From Serilophus lunatus (lineage: Eukaryota; Chordata; Aves; Passeriformes; Eurylaimidae), in the NCBI GenBank assembly GCA_013399895.1, contig VXBA01001276.1, positions 62,001-126,000 on the forward strand: DNA of 64,000 nucleotides. The letters are read 5' to 3'. A program made the translations under genes and the position numbers. Below, one piece after another: positions 38,201 through 51,110 of this stretch (its first letter is position 1; every line of letters begins with the position of its first letter). A model generated the notes under the pieces. The model did not search any database and was not told where the DNA came from. It was given only the letters and a program-made list of their open reading frames with translations.

Positions 38201-41104
38201 CACATAAATAGTTATTGAACTTTTCATAGTTAAAAAAGGTCTTCTTATGTTATGACTGGTGCTATATATTTTACATATTTTAATGCAAAAGTATACTGAA
38301 TTCAGCAATACAATTAACTGTATTCGCACATAAATTGAAGACTTGACTAAGCTTAAGATGTCCCTACTCAAGGTTTTGTTCTCACTGAATGGCATTTCTG
38401 CTGAGTAAGACATTTAAAAAAGAAAAATAAAACCATAATAGGCCATATAGGTTTCTCCAGCAGATTTGGGGAACTTATATCTGGAGTTAAATCTGTGTCC
38501 CACAAGAAAATCAAAAGGTCTGTATACAACAAAGAAACCATGAATTCTCCAAATGTCATCACAGGTACTCTTACAGAAGCATCAGCATTACCAAAAGTTC
38601 ACAGCGAGCTCCTTTTTAGGTAAGGAATGAACTTTTATATTTCCTAAGTGACTCTAAGGAGGAATGTTTTCTTATTATAAAGAAGATATAAAATAAAAAA
38701 CATACATTAAATCATTACCCAAATGAGTGCTTATTAGGAACTGGTCACACTGTACATACTTGTATACTTTAAACTGCAGCCTAGTCCCTTCTAGTCTTTA
38801 CATCCTTCAGCGGCCAAACTTATGTCCATGCTCCATCTTAAAATAAAAAGGCATTTAAGCTTATATACATAGTTAAAAGAACTAACAGTAGAATATGTGC
38901 TTCATGTACTGATGACTCAACTTCTTCTCTTCTTGTAGACTTGCCACACATATTTTCTATAAAAGAACTGTTCTTCAGTATTACATACATTACATTTATG
39001 TATTAAATACATAACTAATGAATTATCCCAAAATTGATTATTTAAATTATTTAATAACAGATGTCCTTTTGAATTATTAATTTGTTTTGCAAGTCTATAA
39101 AGCTTCATGAGACTAGTTAAATAAATGGTTTAGCTGTGACCTGAGGCAGAATTTGTTCCAAACAGCATCCTTATGTTGATAAAGCCTGAAATAGAACCTC
39201 AGTTCTTCTTAGTGCTGCAATCCTCTTTTAGAGTATATCAGTATACTCATACTTTCACATTTATATTTCCAAAAGAAAGTCTCCTTTTTTCACGAGAAAC
39301 AAGTAAACAAAATGAAAAATGTTAATTTTTAAAATGCCTTACAAAGTGTTTTTTATCCAAAGCCACTCTTCCCACACCATGTGCACTGAATGGCAATTGT
39401 GTGCCAGGCTTAAGATGTGGTTCAGTCTGTATAACGATATTACATGAGGAAACTGCTTGTTGCGCTAACCACAAGATTATACACAAAAAAAACTTTCGAA
39501 AAAAGAAAATCAAAGAAGTTAAGCAAAAATAATATTCCAATTACTTCAGTTGAGTAGCTTGATTTTACTTTACAAGATTACAGTAAGTGTTGTTAGCCTT
39601 TATTGTCTGGTTTGTTGGGGTTTGTTTCTTGTGGGTTTTTTGTTTGTTTGCTTTTCTGTAAGTAGGACAAAAAGTAATAAAGAAGTGTTTTTGTTTTATC
39701 AGTAGCACTTTTATGGTAAGTTATGCCCCAAGCATTCACAAAGACTCAGCGGCACTCACATGAGAAGTATGCAATGCCACTGCTACTCACAAGTAGAACT
39801 CCTACTCTAATACAAGAAATTCACAGTAGAAAGTTGATTGTAGCAAAATCACGTTAAAAACTTGCTCTTTTCCCCAAGTAAATTTGTTTTGAATGAATTT
39901 GCAAGTTGACTAAGTAGCTAGGCCCCCAAATCTGCTGCCATGACAAAGAATTAAGATACTCTCTCTTTCTTGTTCAGTTTCTTTCCAAAGTCAGGGAAAA
40001 AAAAGCAATAATCCCAAGCGTTCCTGAGAACTTTCTCGGGGCAGGCTGTATCCCAAAACCAGTAAATTTTTGTAACACAAAACCACATTTGTTACAAACT
40101 AAAAATCAAAGGTACTTAAAAAAGGTTTTCCTAGAAATCACTGCAATTGAACTTATTGCAAATGATGTAAAGAGTATGTAAAAGTGGTCCAAGAAGACCC
40201 CATCTAAAAAAAAAGCTCTGCACTGTCTTTGGAATCAGCTGATCAGATCATGACTTCATTTTCTGTGTCCTGGACACCCACTTTCCTCATTTTTCAAGTG
40301 TAACTTGCACATGCTCATAGGAAACCTGTAAATCCTGACTAAGCATGTAAAATACTGAATTACAAGGAAATACCAGTGTCAGTCAATAACAAAAATCCAA
40401 CAAAAGTATCAGTCTCCTTTCTGATCACTACAGGTTCCCACATATAAGAAAAAGAGAGCAGAGGCCATCTATTTATGCAGAGAGCTTACCAAACTAAGAG
40501 CTGTTGGAACTCAGCAATGGATTGTGAAAGCATGGAGAAATTCAGAGAGGACAGAACAACCCAGATCAGCAACAGAAAAACTGCAGCAACTAAGAGTAAT
40601 AACCTCTTCTTTCACAACATTTTTTTGTATCGCAGTGGCCATCTTTCCACTTTGGAAAAGCAGAGTTATGACAGCAGTTAAAAATGCAACACACCACGCC
40701 ACACTACTGACAGGCAGACCCAATGTCATACTTTTACTAATACTACTCACTTTTTTTTCTGTAAAATTTTCAGACTCAAAGCCAGACAATTTGAGTTTTC
40801 TGTGATGAACAGTTAATAGTGTAAGAGGCAAAATATCTGGATTAGGATCTGTTTTCTGAGAAATCGTAGCACATTAACATAGTTGGAGGCAAAATTTAAG
40901 CAAAACACTGTTGGAGACTTATGATAACAATCAAAGCAGTAGAACTTCACAGTGCTAAAATAATACTGATTTTTTAAAAAGCAAAATAATGTCTTACTTC
41001 AAAAGTACTCAGTTTCATTATTGAAAAAGCAACAAAACATAGAAAAGTGATTCCTTATGACTTTTAGACATACAACACCTTCTCTTTTTTTTTGGTCTCT
41101 TCCA

Positions 41105-41376
41105 CTAGGCAGCAACTGACAGAACAAGAGGACACTGTCTCAAGCTGCGTCAAGGAAGGCATAGGCTGGATATTAGGAAAAAGTTCTTCACGGAGAGAAT
41201 AATAAAGCACTGGAATAGTCCACCCAGGGAGATGGTAGAGTCACTATCTCTGGACACGTTGAAAAAAAGACTGGACATGGCATTTGGTGCCATAGTCTAG
41301 TTGGAGTGTTAGGGTATGGGTTGGACTCAATGACCTTTGAGGTCTCTTCCAACTTAGTTATTCTGTGATTTTGTAG
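41105..41376 (+). mobile_element. CR1 LINE 3' fragment, sense
   Basis: CR1 landmarks appear in order: GTCTCAAGCTGCGTCAAGGA, GGCTGGATATTAGGAAAAAG, TTCTTCACGGAGAG, CACTGGAATAG.CCACCCAGGGA, GGTAGAGTCACTATCTCTGG, then GGTTGGACTCAATGACCTTT, GAGGTCTCTTCCAAC and the 3' ATTCTGTGATTTTGTA. It covers the extreme 3' part of the element including the 3' UTR hairpin region and is 5'-truncated, as most avian CR1 copies are. It keeps more of the consensus than the other two fragments, so it is probably the youngest. It has no coding capacity. Confidence 0.95.
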
Positions 41377-43911
41377 ACATGTGCCCAGCTAAACATTACT
41401 TGAGCCTCCCCTGCTCTTACACAGATAAAGTTATACTAGACTTCACTGATTAAAACTCTCTGATGAAGAAATAAAATAGTCCCTTAACTCATGTGTATGT
41501 TCAATATATGAACTGTTAGAACAGGATTAGATCAGTATCCAAATATCAACACTTCTGTGCATAGAAAAAAGTTAATAAGGCACGATTTTTCCTTCAGCCC
41601 AGTTTCTGAAGTCCCAGTTCAAAAATATAGGTCAGGTTTCCTACTGTCTCCAAACTTTCTCAAAGTCAGCTTGAATAGTTCAAGCCTGACCCATTTTAAA
41701 TAGGCCCTGATAAACTAAATAAACAAATTAAGCAGGTGGCTGCATCATTTTTCATAATAAAAATTTTCTGCATTAAATATCTCCTACATGAAATATATTA
41801 GCATTTGAATTCCATACTCTAAAAAGATTGATGTGAAGAACCCTCATGCAGTTGAAGCTCATTAGGTAGCTCAAGGTAATTAGTTCCTTCTGTGTTTTAT
41901 TAAATAATTCCTAGAGTAAACAAGTGTTAATATAAAGGTTGAGCATAACAGAAAAATCATTACTTTTTCTGATCACAATCCAATAGTTCCATTGGAGAAA
42001 AGAAGAAACACTAAAAATCAGAATATATAAAGTTACTACTATAATATAATTACTATACTGCATCCTTCTTTTGGAAAGCCAAACAATGATAATTCATTAA
42101 CTCAATTCTAGTACCTTTTGTTAGTACTTGAAATGAAGGAACAAAATGCAGTAGAATACAGCTGTGGACAAACTTCTAGTTAGTAAAACTGACCTAAATA
42201 CTATCTCATGTGTAAATGTCAATTGGAAACTACTCTTGCAAATTTCATCCAAAATACTTCAGTAAGAAGAAAAACATTTCTACACTAAAAGTCACATTTT
42301 CTGGGAAATCTTTAGAAGTAGCTTCATTCTGAGTTTGAAACAATTTTATTCTGAAAAACAGTTACCCGGGATTTTCGGTTTGTTGTTTAGGTTTTTTCTT
42401 TCCCTGGCTGAGTCTGCCTTTTATCCAAAGCAACTGTCAGTGCAGAAAAAGGTGGCATATACTAGTCCTCTCTAGAAATTCCTGCTAATGCTTTTCAAAG
42501 TGTTATTTTAGGTACAAATAAGGTGCATTAGTTAATATACACACTGCAGATTTTCTCTAAGGATACCTAATATGGAAAATTCAAGAGATGTTAACTGATA
42601 CGAAGAGTTGCTCAGGTAAAAGGACTTGAATCGGCTCAGAAATGCTCTGTAATCATGGCACTTTGAACTCTCAGAATATGAACTAATGCTTCATCTACAA
42701 TGTAGCTCATTATTAATAAATAAATATCTTTAAATGGAGCAGTTCTGAGGATTATATCCAACATCAATAGCCTGCATTTATATAAGGCTTTCTTTTTCAA
42801 GGACATGGCCTCTGAATCTGACATGCATGCACATGTACCTATAGACTTCTATTTGCATTCAAACACATCATTAAGATTATAAATATAAATCCATAATCTA
42901 TCACCTTAACTATAGTTTTTGATACTTCAATATAGACGATATAGCAATTTAGGTGAGATACAAATGCAATTGTATTAATTAATTGTGGAGAACATAATCC
43001 AGTGCTCTGTGCAGAAAAAGTTATATCAGAAGATGCCTTTTGTGCAAAAAATAAACAAAACAACCTTCATTTATCTTTGTAGGTTCTGAAAATATGAAGG
43101 GAAAGCAAGATATCTTTTACAGAGGTATCTTGGATAAAATGCTGTTTGTGCTATTTGATTCAATTTTAGTCAAGTTGGATTTTCACAAAGACTTATTTTT
43201 ATTAAAAACTCTTAGCCAAGATCTTGAAAATTTCCACCAGGTTATTTTTAAATGAGATACCCAGGCCAGAGGCTTTATACCAGAAAAAAAAATAAAATCT
43301 ATTAAAGTCAAAAATAACAAGTTCTGTTCAAAATTTCTTATTTAGCTGGCAGTATTAGTTCCCCTTCAGTGAAATCGATTATGCTTGCTATGTAATATTT
43401 GAAGGATATATTGTATTGTAATTTACCTCTTCCACTTGTACTTCTCCAACAGTGTAGATTGAACTTGACCAAAACATCTGAGGAAAGGACAGAAAACAAT
43501 TTACCATTAAAAAAAAAGTCTCTCTAAACAAACATAGGTTAACCTTTTCCTTAACACCATCTTATGACTTCCAATAAGGAGGGCAAAATCTCTCCACTGA
43601 AGCAAAAGGGAACTTTAACACCAACTTCAAGACTGTTGGATATCAGCTGTGGAACTAAGGAAAGATGCAAGGAGTTTGATTTATCATTAATTTAAATGAC
43701 TAAACTTTTAGCAAGTTGTCTGTTTTTTCAGATACTGCAACTAAGCAAAAGATTTTTCTTCTACAATTACTATAAAAGCCTTCCACAACCCAGCATCTGC
43801 AGCATTGTGTCCTCTTTCCAAGTGTAATGACCCTCAAAATCCAAGATTGATTTTGGCTTTACTCTGATCAATACTAATTTCCAAGATATATGACCTAAAC
43901 AAAAAGGTCAT

Positions 43912-43926
43912 TATATATATATATAT
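43912..43926. repeat. (TA)n short tandem repeat
   Basis: About seven TA units, uninterrupted. Confidence 0.85.
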
Positions 43927-44565
43927 CAGTCTATCTCTAAAACATTTATTAAATTAATCTCAGAGACCACAAAAGGTGTACTGTTACAACTGTTCCTGTC
44001 TGGGATTTCCATCCTTCATCATTAGTAAGATTTACATGATTATGTGATAATTCACATAATCATACCATTACTATAGTGGATTTCTCAAAATGTCTTTATC
44101 TGTCCTCTATTATTTTAAAATTAATCTTTTTGTATGTATCTAATTGGAGGAACACTACCATATTATATAGCTACTTGGTCACTGGAACCCAATCTTATAC
44201 ATATTCAAGTCAATAGGACAATAAATCACCCCTTCAGTAATAAAATTCTTAGACTGGGGAAGAGACTAAAATACTGCATTTATACTTTAAGTCCCACTGA
44301 AAGTAAAGTGTGAGAAGCCTTTTTTTATCAAAGTACTTTGACCAGTACATTTTTAAAAGAAGAAGCACAGCACACAGAAGCATATTTATGTAAAGCTCAT
44401 TTTTCAAAAATACGGGTTTCTGATTAGCTTTTTTATTGCGTTGGCTAATTTAAAATTTGGACTATAAAAACTATATATTCATTAAAGTAGGTGATAGCAA
44501 TGACAAAATTGTTGCTGACTCATATGAGGTAGGCTCATCATCACTTTTATTCTCTTTCTTCAAAC

Positions 44566-44588
44566 AAACCAACCAACCAACCAAACCA
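44566..44588. repeat. (AACC)n tetranucleotide repeat
   Basis: Four to five copies of AACC, the last imperfect (CCAAACC). It follows a pyrimidine-rich stretch and is a simple microsatellite. Confidence 0.85.
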
Positions 44589-47500
44589 AGCATCAAAGTT
44601 AGAAAAACATTTTTAAAAAATCAATAATTACAGTTTATAATTGATACTTTTAAAAATTAAAATTATTAATTTTATTTAATGCCTTTTTGTTCTTGTAGAA
44701 AAATATAATTTTGCCTCACAAAGCAATTACAGATTTCAGTAGAACTATTTGCTTTTCCAATAGGTAGCTCAACTTATTTTCTGCATAGTAAAGGCCCTTA
44801 TTGTAAATTATTTGATGCAATAACTATATGTTTATTCTCTCCTTCAGCCAATTTATCCTAAATTAAATAATTTTACAATCTAGCTGAAATTTTAAGCTAA
44901 AGTAATGCTAAACACTCCATGAAATTTCTGTGCCAAAGTCTTAATAAAAATCAAATATTTGTAAGTTCCCCATGGACACTTGAACACAATGCTAATAGAC
45001 CTTATACACTTAGAATTTTCACCCAATATCAGTATTTGCTTAAAAATTCAACTTCAAACTTTCCATTGCCCTAGCTCTGGGGATGCAGATACTAAAAGCT
45101 GAAGGGTAAGCTGAATAAAGTGATTTGTAACCAAATGGGAGAAGCTGCTTGAAAATTAACAATAAAACCAAAAGAGTGGACAATAATCAAGAATGAGGAC
45201 ATTATTTGCCTCCTCTGGCTTTTAATTTCACAAGCATAATGATATATTAAAAAAAAAATCATCCAAGTTTGCTAACACATCTTAATCATGGCTCTCACAG
45301 CTCTTTCCACTCTGGCCACACTCCAAACTCAACTGTCTGATGACTTTTTGATTTCCACTTCCATACTACTACCACCATCAGTGGTCTTCTTGGGTCAGGG
45401 AAGAGAGGTGGGGCCAGTATCACTTATCTTTCTCCATTTGGAATCTATGACACTTAAAATTACCCATGGAAACTGTTTGTCTACAAAATAAAATTCTAAG
45501 TTAAATCCTTTATACACAAATAAACAAGCATATGTTTCATGTGTTACCTACATATCCACCAAGAGATAGAGCAGCATTTCTCAAACAGTCATCCTGACTT
45601 GAAGCAGGAAGAGTATAACACATACTCTACTATGGTTGCTAATAGATTAATCCAAAAGACATATCTAAGGAACAATGGAGAGCTAAATAGAAGCCTATGC
45701 TATTATCTGAAACGGGAGTAGTTACACCAGGGATGCCGGCATGCCACACAAAGTGACACTCTCTTATGCATATCACAAAAAGAGAGAGAGGGAAAAAAGA
45801 GTAAGATTCCCCAGACTAAAGCTCTTCTAAACTCATCTTTATTTTAAATTTCTGTCATTATTAGCAGAGTCAAACTACTGCACACATTTTTCTTGCTGCC
45901 CTTCATATGTCAGGATGAAAAAAGAATGTCTAAAGATGTCGACCTTGCCCATTTTTCATATTTCTTTATGAAAGGGCTTCAATTTGAAATCATTTTGAAT
46001 ATTATGTGTTTCCAGAAAGAATTTATAAGAGTGTGTCAGGCCATATGAATGGGGAGCCAGCCCTGAGCACAGACTGAGGAATAAGAAAGCAGGAGAGATT
46101 TATGTCCCACTTCAAACAGCCCAGAAGACTCCTGAAGGAAAGGCAAAAGAAACAAGAAAAAGAGACAGAGGCTGCACATCATGCAGCTTTAGCCTGCTAA
46201 GGAGCAGACAAGCAGCTTAAACCTAACGTAGAGGAGGAGAAGTCACTCAAGAGGGCTTAAACATTGGCAACCACCAAAACAGAACAACGGGTTTCTGAAG
46301 CTAAATTTTAAAGCGACTGAAAGGGAGCTGATTTGGCATGTTCCATGGCATGACATTTAAAGCTTTGACAGACACTAAATGCAAGCATTCCCTGAGCACA
46401 TATAATCTTTTCTGGAAAACAAACTCCATATCAAAAGGATTGCAGGACTTCCCCACCACTCTGCTACAACTGGGTGTTTCAGAACCCATGTGCTTCAACA
46501 GAAAGATATTCTCCAAATTTCTGCAAGAAAATATTAACATGGGTAGTACTCAGTGGTTCTCATGAGAGCTATGTCCTTTATCAAAAGCCTCTGCTTCCCT
46601 TCTGTTGATCCCCTCCTGGGTTTGCAGATGCCGTCCATGTCCTACATAGCTTTCCCTTCATTTATTCAAAGAAATCAGGATCTCCCTTATCTCTCTCTCT
46701 ATATATGTCTATGTATATGTATGTCCAGACTGTTCTGTTAGCTCTCTTCAGCACCTGATCCAATTTCAGTTATTACTTCTCGAAGATGAGCAATAAGAAC
46801 ATTTCATCTCATCATCAGTTACTTAGAGTTTACACTATTATTTTTATTAGGCCTTTCTACTTGGACATTATAAGGTTAGATTTTTCTTGTTCCATTGCAG
46901 TTACATGGGCATTCAGGTGAATATTTCCTTTATTTCTCACTCATGTTTCTATCACAGAACAAATCTTCAAAAGGTTACATATTCATATATGAATATGAGG
47001 ACTAATAAATTAATTACAACATCATTCAAATACCTCAATTTCAGCTACTTGAACACCTGTGCCAAATATACAACAGAGGAGTAAAAGACAACTGTGGAAA
47101 GAGAGACTTGGTTTTCATACATAAATTTCATGAGAGCTGCTATAAATCTACATACCACAAGTCAACCATATGAAAGTGAAAGTGCATACTCAAATGTTAC
47201 AACCATAATTTTCAGCTTATAATATGGAAATTACTTCCAAGTGGTCTAAGACGCACAATTAAGAACAACAGGCCTACTGAAACCAAGATTTAAATGGCAA
47301 GTTGATTCCACTGGAAAATTGTTCATGGTCTGCAAATGGAAATAAATTTGAGAACCGCTTCTTATATTAAAGCACGTTCCTTGTATGTGGCAATTCAAGT
47401 TCAGAGCACAGTTCTGACAGGCATTCTGAGCTGATGATAAATTAAACTAACAGCTCAAAGAAGATATTGAATATATCACATGAATAGTTCTGCTTCTGGA

Positions 47501-49736
47501 AGGAAGAGTAACTTTTACATCAGCACAGTCCAGAACAGCAGACTGAAACCTGTGATGTATGTGCATATTAGCATTCTAGCTCATCTTTTCCTGCATCTTC
47601 TTTACCACATGTTTAATCCTGGTTTTAACCTCTGCCCCATAAAAGTCACAAGCAGAGAAAAAAGTAAATGAAGAAGAAAGGGGTTTTTCTTTCATATTAT
47701 TAAAGAAACAAGTCCCAGGATATTTTTATATTATCTACACATTGTCTTTAATGAAACAGCTGGAGAAGGTAGACTATGCTATGGATAAGATTCAGTTTAA
47801 TATAGTTTTGCAGCTGTTAAGACAAACTCAAGTGCCTTCTCTTCCTGATTACATTCTGAATATATTTGGGATATATTGATTAACTATTGATTAAGTGTAA
47901 TAAAGCAATGACTTACATCTGTAAAATATAAAGTGGTCAGAGAGAGATAAGGGAAAAGGTATTTCACCCCACACACATGGACAAAGTAGTTACCAAAGGA
48001 ATTACAAAAAATGGAGGTAATGAATTCCACTGAAGTAGTAAAATTCCATGAATTCAATAAAATTTTTAGTATCAGGCACAAACTAATCATTAAACTTATC
48101 CCTTTCTCTTCTGACCACATTATTGTTTCAAATAAAAACTTCGTTGTTCTCATGTGGATTTGAAGGAGAACCTAACTGCAGCAGTCCTAGTTCCCTTCCC
48201 CCTCTCTTATGGCCAGCTGCGACAAATACCTTACGTACAGCTGCTGCAATATATGGTACACTGACATGATATATGGCCTGTAGAATTACTGTGTCAGAGT
48301 ACTATCACTTTGTCAGCTTACAACTACTTGCTCTCCCTTGTCATAAAATGCGCAATGTGGGAAGATAAATTCAGATCCAAGTGCCTAACCACAGCTGGAA
48401 TTTCTGGTATGTTTTATAATTCATTTTACTGGGCAGTACATCAGGAATAATATGATAATTGCTAAAGATACTCTAAATTCCTTAGTTTACAAAGACAAGC
48501 TATCAACAATATTAAGCCTCAATTTGTCCCATGAACACACATAGGAGTGATGAAGTACAGCCAGTGCCATCTCACCAGAAAACGTGCATTACTCCAGAGA
48601 AGTGCCATAAACCAAATGCAAAATCTGATAACTTCATGTAAGAAAAAGAAGTATCTCTACAGTCCTGCTGCATCTCAAGTCAGAATAAGTCTCACAAAAT
48701 TAACTAGTGACATAAATCTGGATTTTAAAAAAAAAAAAAAGTCTTAAATTATTACTTATCATTATACCAATGGCTTTAAGAGAAACCAAGTCATTCCAAA
48801 ATAAAACCAATAGTACACCCAAACCAGGAACATGTCATGGACAGCTTGTACCTAAAAAAAAAAAATCACCTGCTCCCAAAGCACAGCATGCTGCTCTCAA
48901 GAGGCTTTGATAACACTTGTTTCCCACTGTGTTCTAGATGCCCTCCAAGAGACCTCCTAGAAAAAACGGCTTTTTCAATAGTCTTTGGAAAAGAGGACTA
49001 AAGTTAGGAAAGGACAAGATCGGTCCTGTGACCTATACATAAGTAGCAAATAACTTGACTCTGTTGTCCTGCAAACATTAAAACTAAAGGATGATCTCAT
49101 CAGTTTTTAGAAAGTCGATACTTTTAATGAAGTACAAGAGTCTGTTAACTTTCTTCAGTGCAGTTTCATTGAACTTATTGCAAGTTTATAAATTGTTAAA
49201 TGTAACCACATCACAAATTTCACTCAGAATTAAGCAATCCAACCTCAGTGTTAGACGCCAAATAGTGCATACAACATAGAAAACCACATCCTTAAACCAG
49301 AACTGTGGAGGCTTTTTGTTGTTTCCATAATACCACAGATTCACATTTCACTTGGGTTGAGTTATTAAAATGAAACACCCATCAACTTGGATTTATGCCA
49401 GCAGCATTTACTGTAAGAGCTACTTTCTTTTCTAATTACACTTTCTTCTTTACTTTCCTTTTAGTGTACTAAGACAGCTCCCTAAGACCTCTCACTGCAC
49501 GGGATATAGGACTGTCCCCATGCCCTCTGGTCTCCTTTCACATGCCTCTCCGCTACCCTTGCAGCATCAGCTTCACCAGTCCCGTTACAAAACGCCGTGT
49601 AAACACGCCAGTAACAGCACTCAACTCTTCCAGGCACGGAGCTGTACTTCTGCTTGTCTATAAAGGGCGTAAATACAACCCAGCTCCTGTAACACGCACA
49701 TTGTTACTCCTGTAACAAACACCTGACAAACGAGAC

Positions 49737-49752
49737 TTTTTTTTTTTTTTTT
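49737..49752. repeat. T16 homopolymer at the island edge
   Basis: Sixteen T directly upstream (plus sense) of the CpG island. With the A22 run at 49929-49950 it brackets the left shoulder of the island as an inverted homopolymer pair. Confidence 0.9.
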
Positions 49753-49799
49753 CTTCCTAAGGTCTTTCAGAGACTGTAATTACTCGCTTTCACAAAGCA

Positions 49800-50670
49800 C
49801 TCTGAGAGCTCCTGTCCCGAGCCGGAGGCTCGCTCCCGGAGCAAACCATCTCTGACGGCTTTACTTTTTATAGCCATGGCTTCACATGAAGCCTTTTTGC
49901 CTTTCCCTCCATCGCCCTCCCAATTAACAAAAAAAAAAAAAAAAAAAAAAGTGTACCCACAGCCAAGCAGCCGCTGTAAGAGCGCTAAACTCCGCGTGAA
50001 TCCTACAAGAACTGCGAGCAGCTTCCCCAGCCGCCCATCCGGCCCCTTCGCAACCCCGCGGCGACAACAGTCCGCACCGGCTGCCAGAACACGCCAATCC
50101 GCGGTCACAGCCGCGCCGGGACAGCGGGAGAGGTGGGCGGCCGCGGGCAAGGTCCCGGTGGAACGGCGCCGAGCAGCGGGGAGAGCGCGAAGCGGAGGGC
50201 GCAGGTGTGAGCCCGGCTCCGCGACCGCCCGCACCTCCCTAAGGGGGCTCCGCGCCCCTCGCCGCCGGCGGGAAGGGTGAACCCGGCGAGGGCAGATACT
50301 GCCTCGGAGCGGGCGGACAACCGCACNGCCGGCAGCACCTCCCTCCTGCGGCGCGGCGGAGGCTCCGCGCCCCCCGGTGCCCCGCACCGCCCACGCCGCC
50401 TTCCGCGGGCCTTCACCCGGCCCCCCCCGACATCACGCGGCTGCCCGGCCGCCCCTCCCCGGCAGCCAGCGGCTCCATCCGCAATGCAGCTGCGGCCGCC
50501 CTCTCCTCCGCCTCCTGCTTCTCCTCCGCCTGGCCCGGGCGGGCACCTGCCCGCTGCCCCCTCGGGTCCGGGCTCAGCCGCTGCGCAGTGTCCCCCGGCC
50601 TCCGGGCAGGCGCACGGCCAGAGACGGGTCAGGGGGCTCCTAGCGCCGGGGCGCCGTCAGGGATGGGGGA
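49800..50670. promoter_or_regulatory. CpG island, probable promoter
   Basis: Sequence shifts abruptly from AT-rich to very GC-rich with dense CpG (for example GCCGCGCCGGGACAGCGG, GGCGGCCGCGGG). This is the only such stretch in the window and the best promoter candidate. A plus-oriented CCAAT sits at 50094-50098 and GC-box-like CCGCCCCTCCCC near 50450. Direction is unclear. On the plus strand, possible donors are CAG|GTGTGA (about 50206) and AGTT|GTAAGT (50932). On the minus strand, an ATG at 50476-50478 opens 20 codons (MEPLAAGEGRPGSRV...) to GG|GTGAAG (+ 50411-50416). Open frames of 88 to 206 codons on both strands follow from GC richness and are not called. Base 50327 is N. Confidence 0.85.
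49929..49950. repeat. A22 homopolymer inside the island shoulder
   Basis: Twenty-two A in a row within the CpG-island flank. Long mononucleotide runs at promoters tend to exclude nucleosomes, though assembly error in run length is also common. Confidence 0.9.
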
Positions 50671-50800
50671 GGACAGACGGGAGGGGAAGAAACAAGAGAA
50701 AAAGACAAGAAAGAAAAAAAACAAACAAGAGAAAAACAAGAGAAAAAGATAAAAGGCAAATAAGAATAAGGGGGGGGAGAGGGGGGAAGAATGGAAAGAG
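50660..50800 (+). repeat. Polypurine tract with 11-bp repeats
   Basis: Roughly 140 bases are nearly all A and G, broken by scattered C and T. The word ACAAGAGAAAA occurs at 50692, 50725 and 50736, the last two as a perfect 11-bp tandem. A G8 run and a G6 run follow at 50770-50787. Such mirror-like purine tracts can form triplex DNA. It lies at the right edge of the CpG island. Confidence 0.8.
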
Positions 50801-50809
50801 TGTTAGCCA

Positions 50810-51110
50810 AACGGACTTTTGCGGGCTGTTTCTCTTCCCAAGCCTATTACCGTGGCTAACCCCTGGGACCAGCCGAGATTAATTGCTCTGTGTTATGAAG
50901 AAAATGATAGATGCCATTAATCAGGGAAGTTGTAAGTCATCCGCGTTTGTAGATGGAATTCGGAGATTAGCTGGGACAGATGGCAGGCAAACACGGCGCT
51001 CTCCAGGTCTGGCGTAAATCATCCAACTTCTGGAATTATTAAATAGCCAATGACAGAACCTCGTACGTTTTCCTAAAGAGAAATGTTTCTAAGGAAGATG
51101 AATATTCACT
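50810..51110. promoter_or_regulatory. Candidate conserved regulatory segment beside the island
   Basis: Immediately right of the island, base composition becomes mixed rather than AT-rich. Dense recognisable motif cores appear: AGATTAATTG, GCCATTAATCAGGG, CAGATGGC (E-box), AGCCAATGACAG (CCAAT) and retained CpGs (ATCCGCG, ACACGGCGC). A consensus GTAAGT occurs at 50932-50937. The texture fits a promoter-proximal enhancer or first exon/intron boundary. Conservation is inferred, not seen. Confidence 0.35.

Noticed and set aside
40511..40831. Overlapping frames of 106 (minus) and 93 (plus) codons
   Set aside because: They use the same bases on opposite strands, and neither has convincing splice sites or composition.
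46020..46270. Purine-rich, slightly GC-raised stretch
   Set aside because: No open frame, repeat landmark or motif cluster that I could name.
49767..50882. Open frames of 88 to 206 codons on both strands of the CpG island
   Set aside because: They overlap each other on both strands and follow from GC richness. The translations are Pro/Arg/Ala/Gly-rich, one runs through the A22/T22 tract as poly-Phe, and none resembles a known protein.
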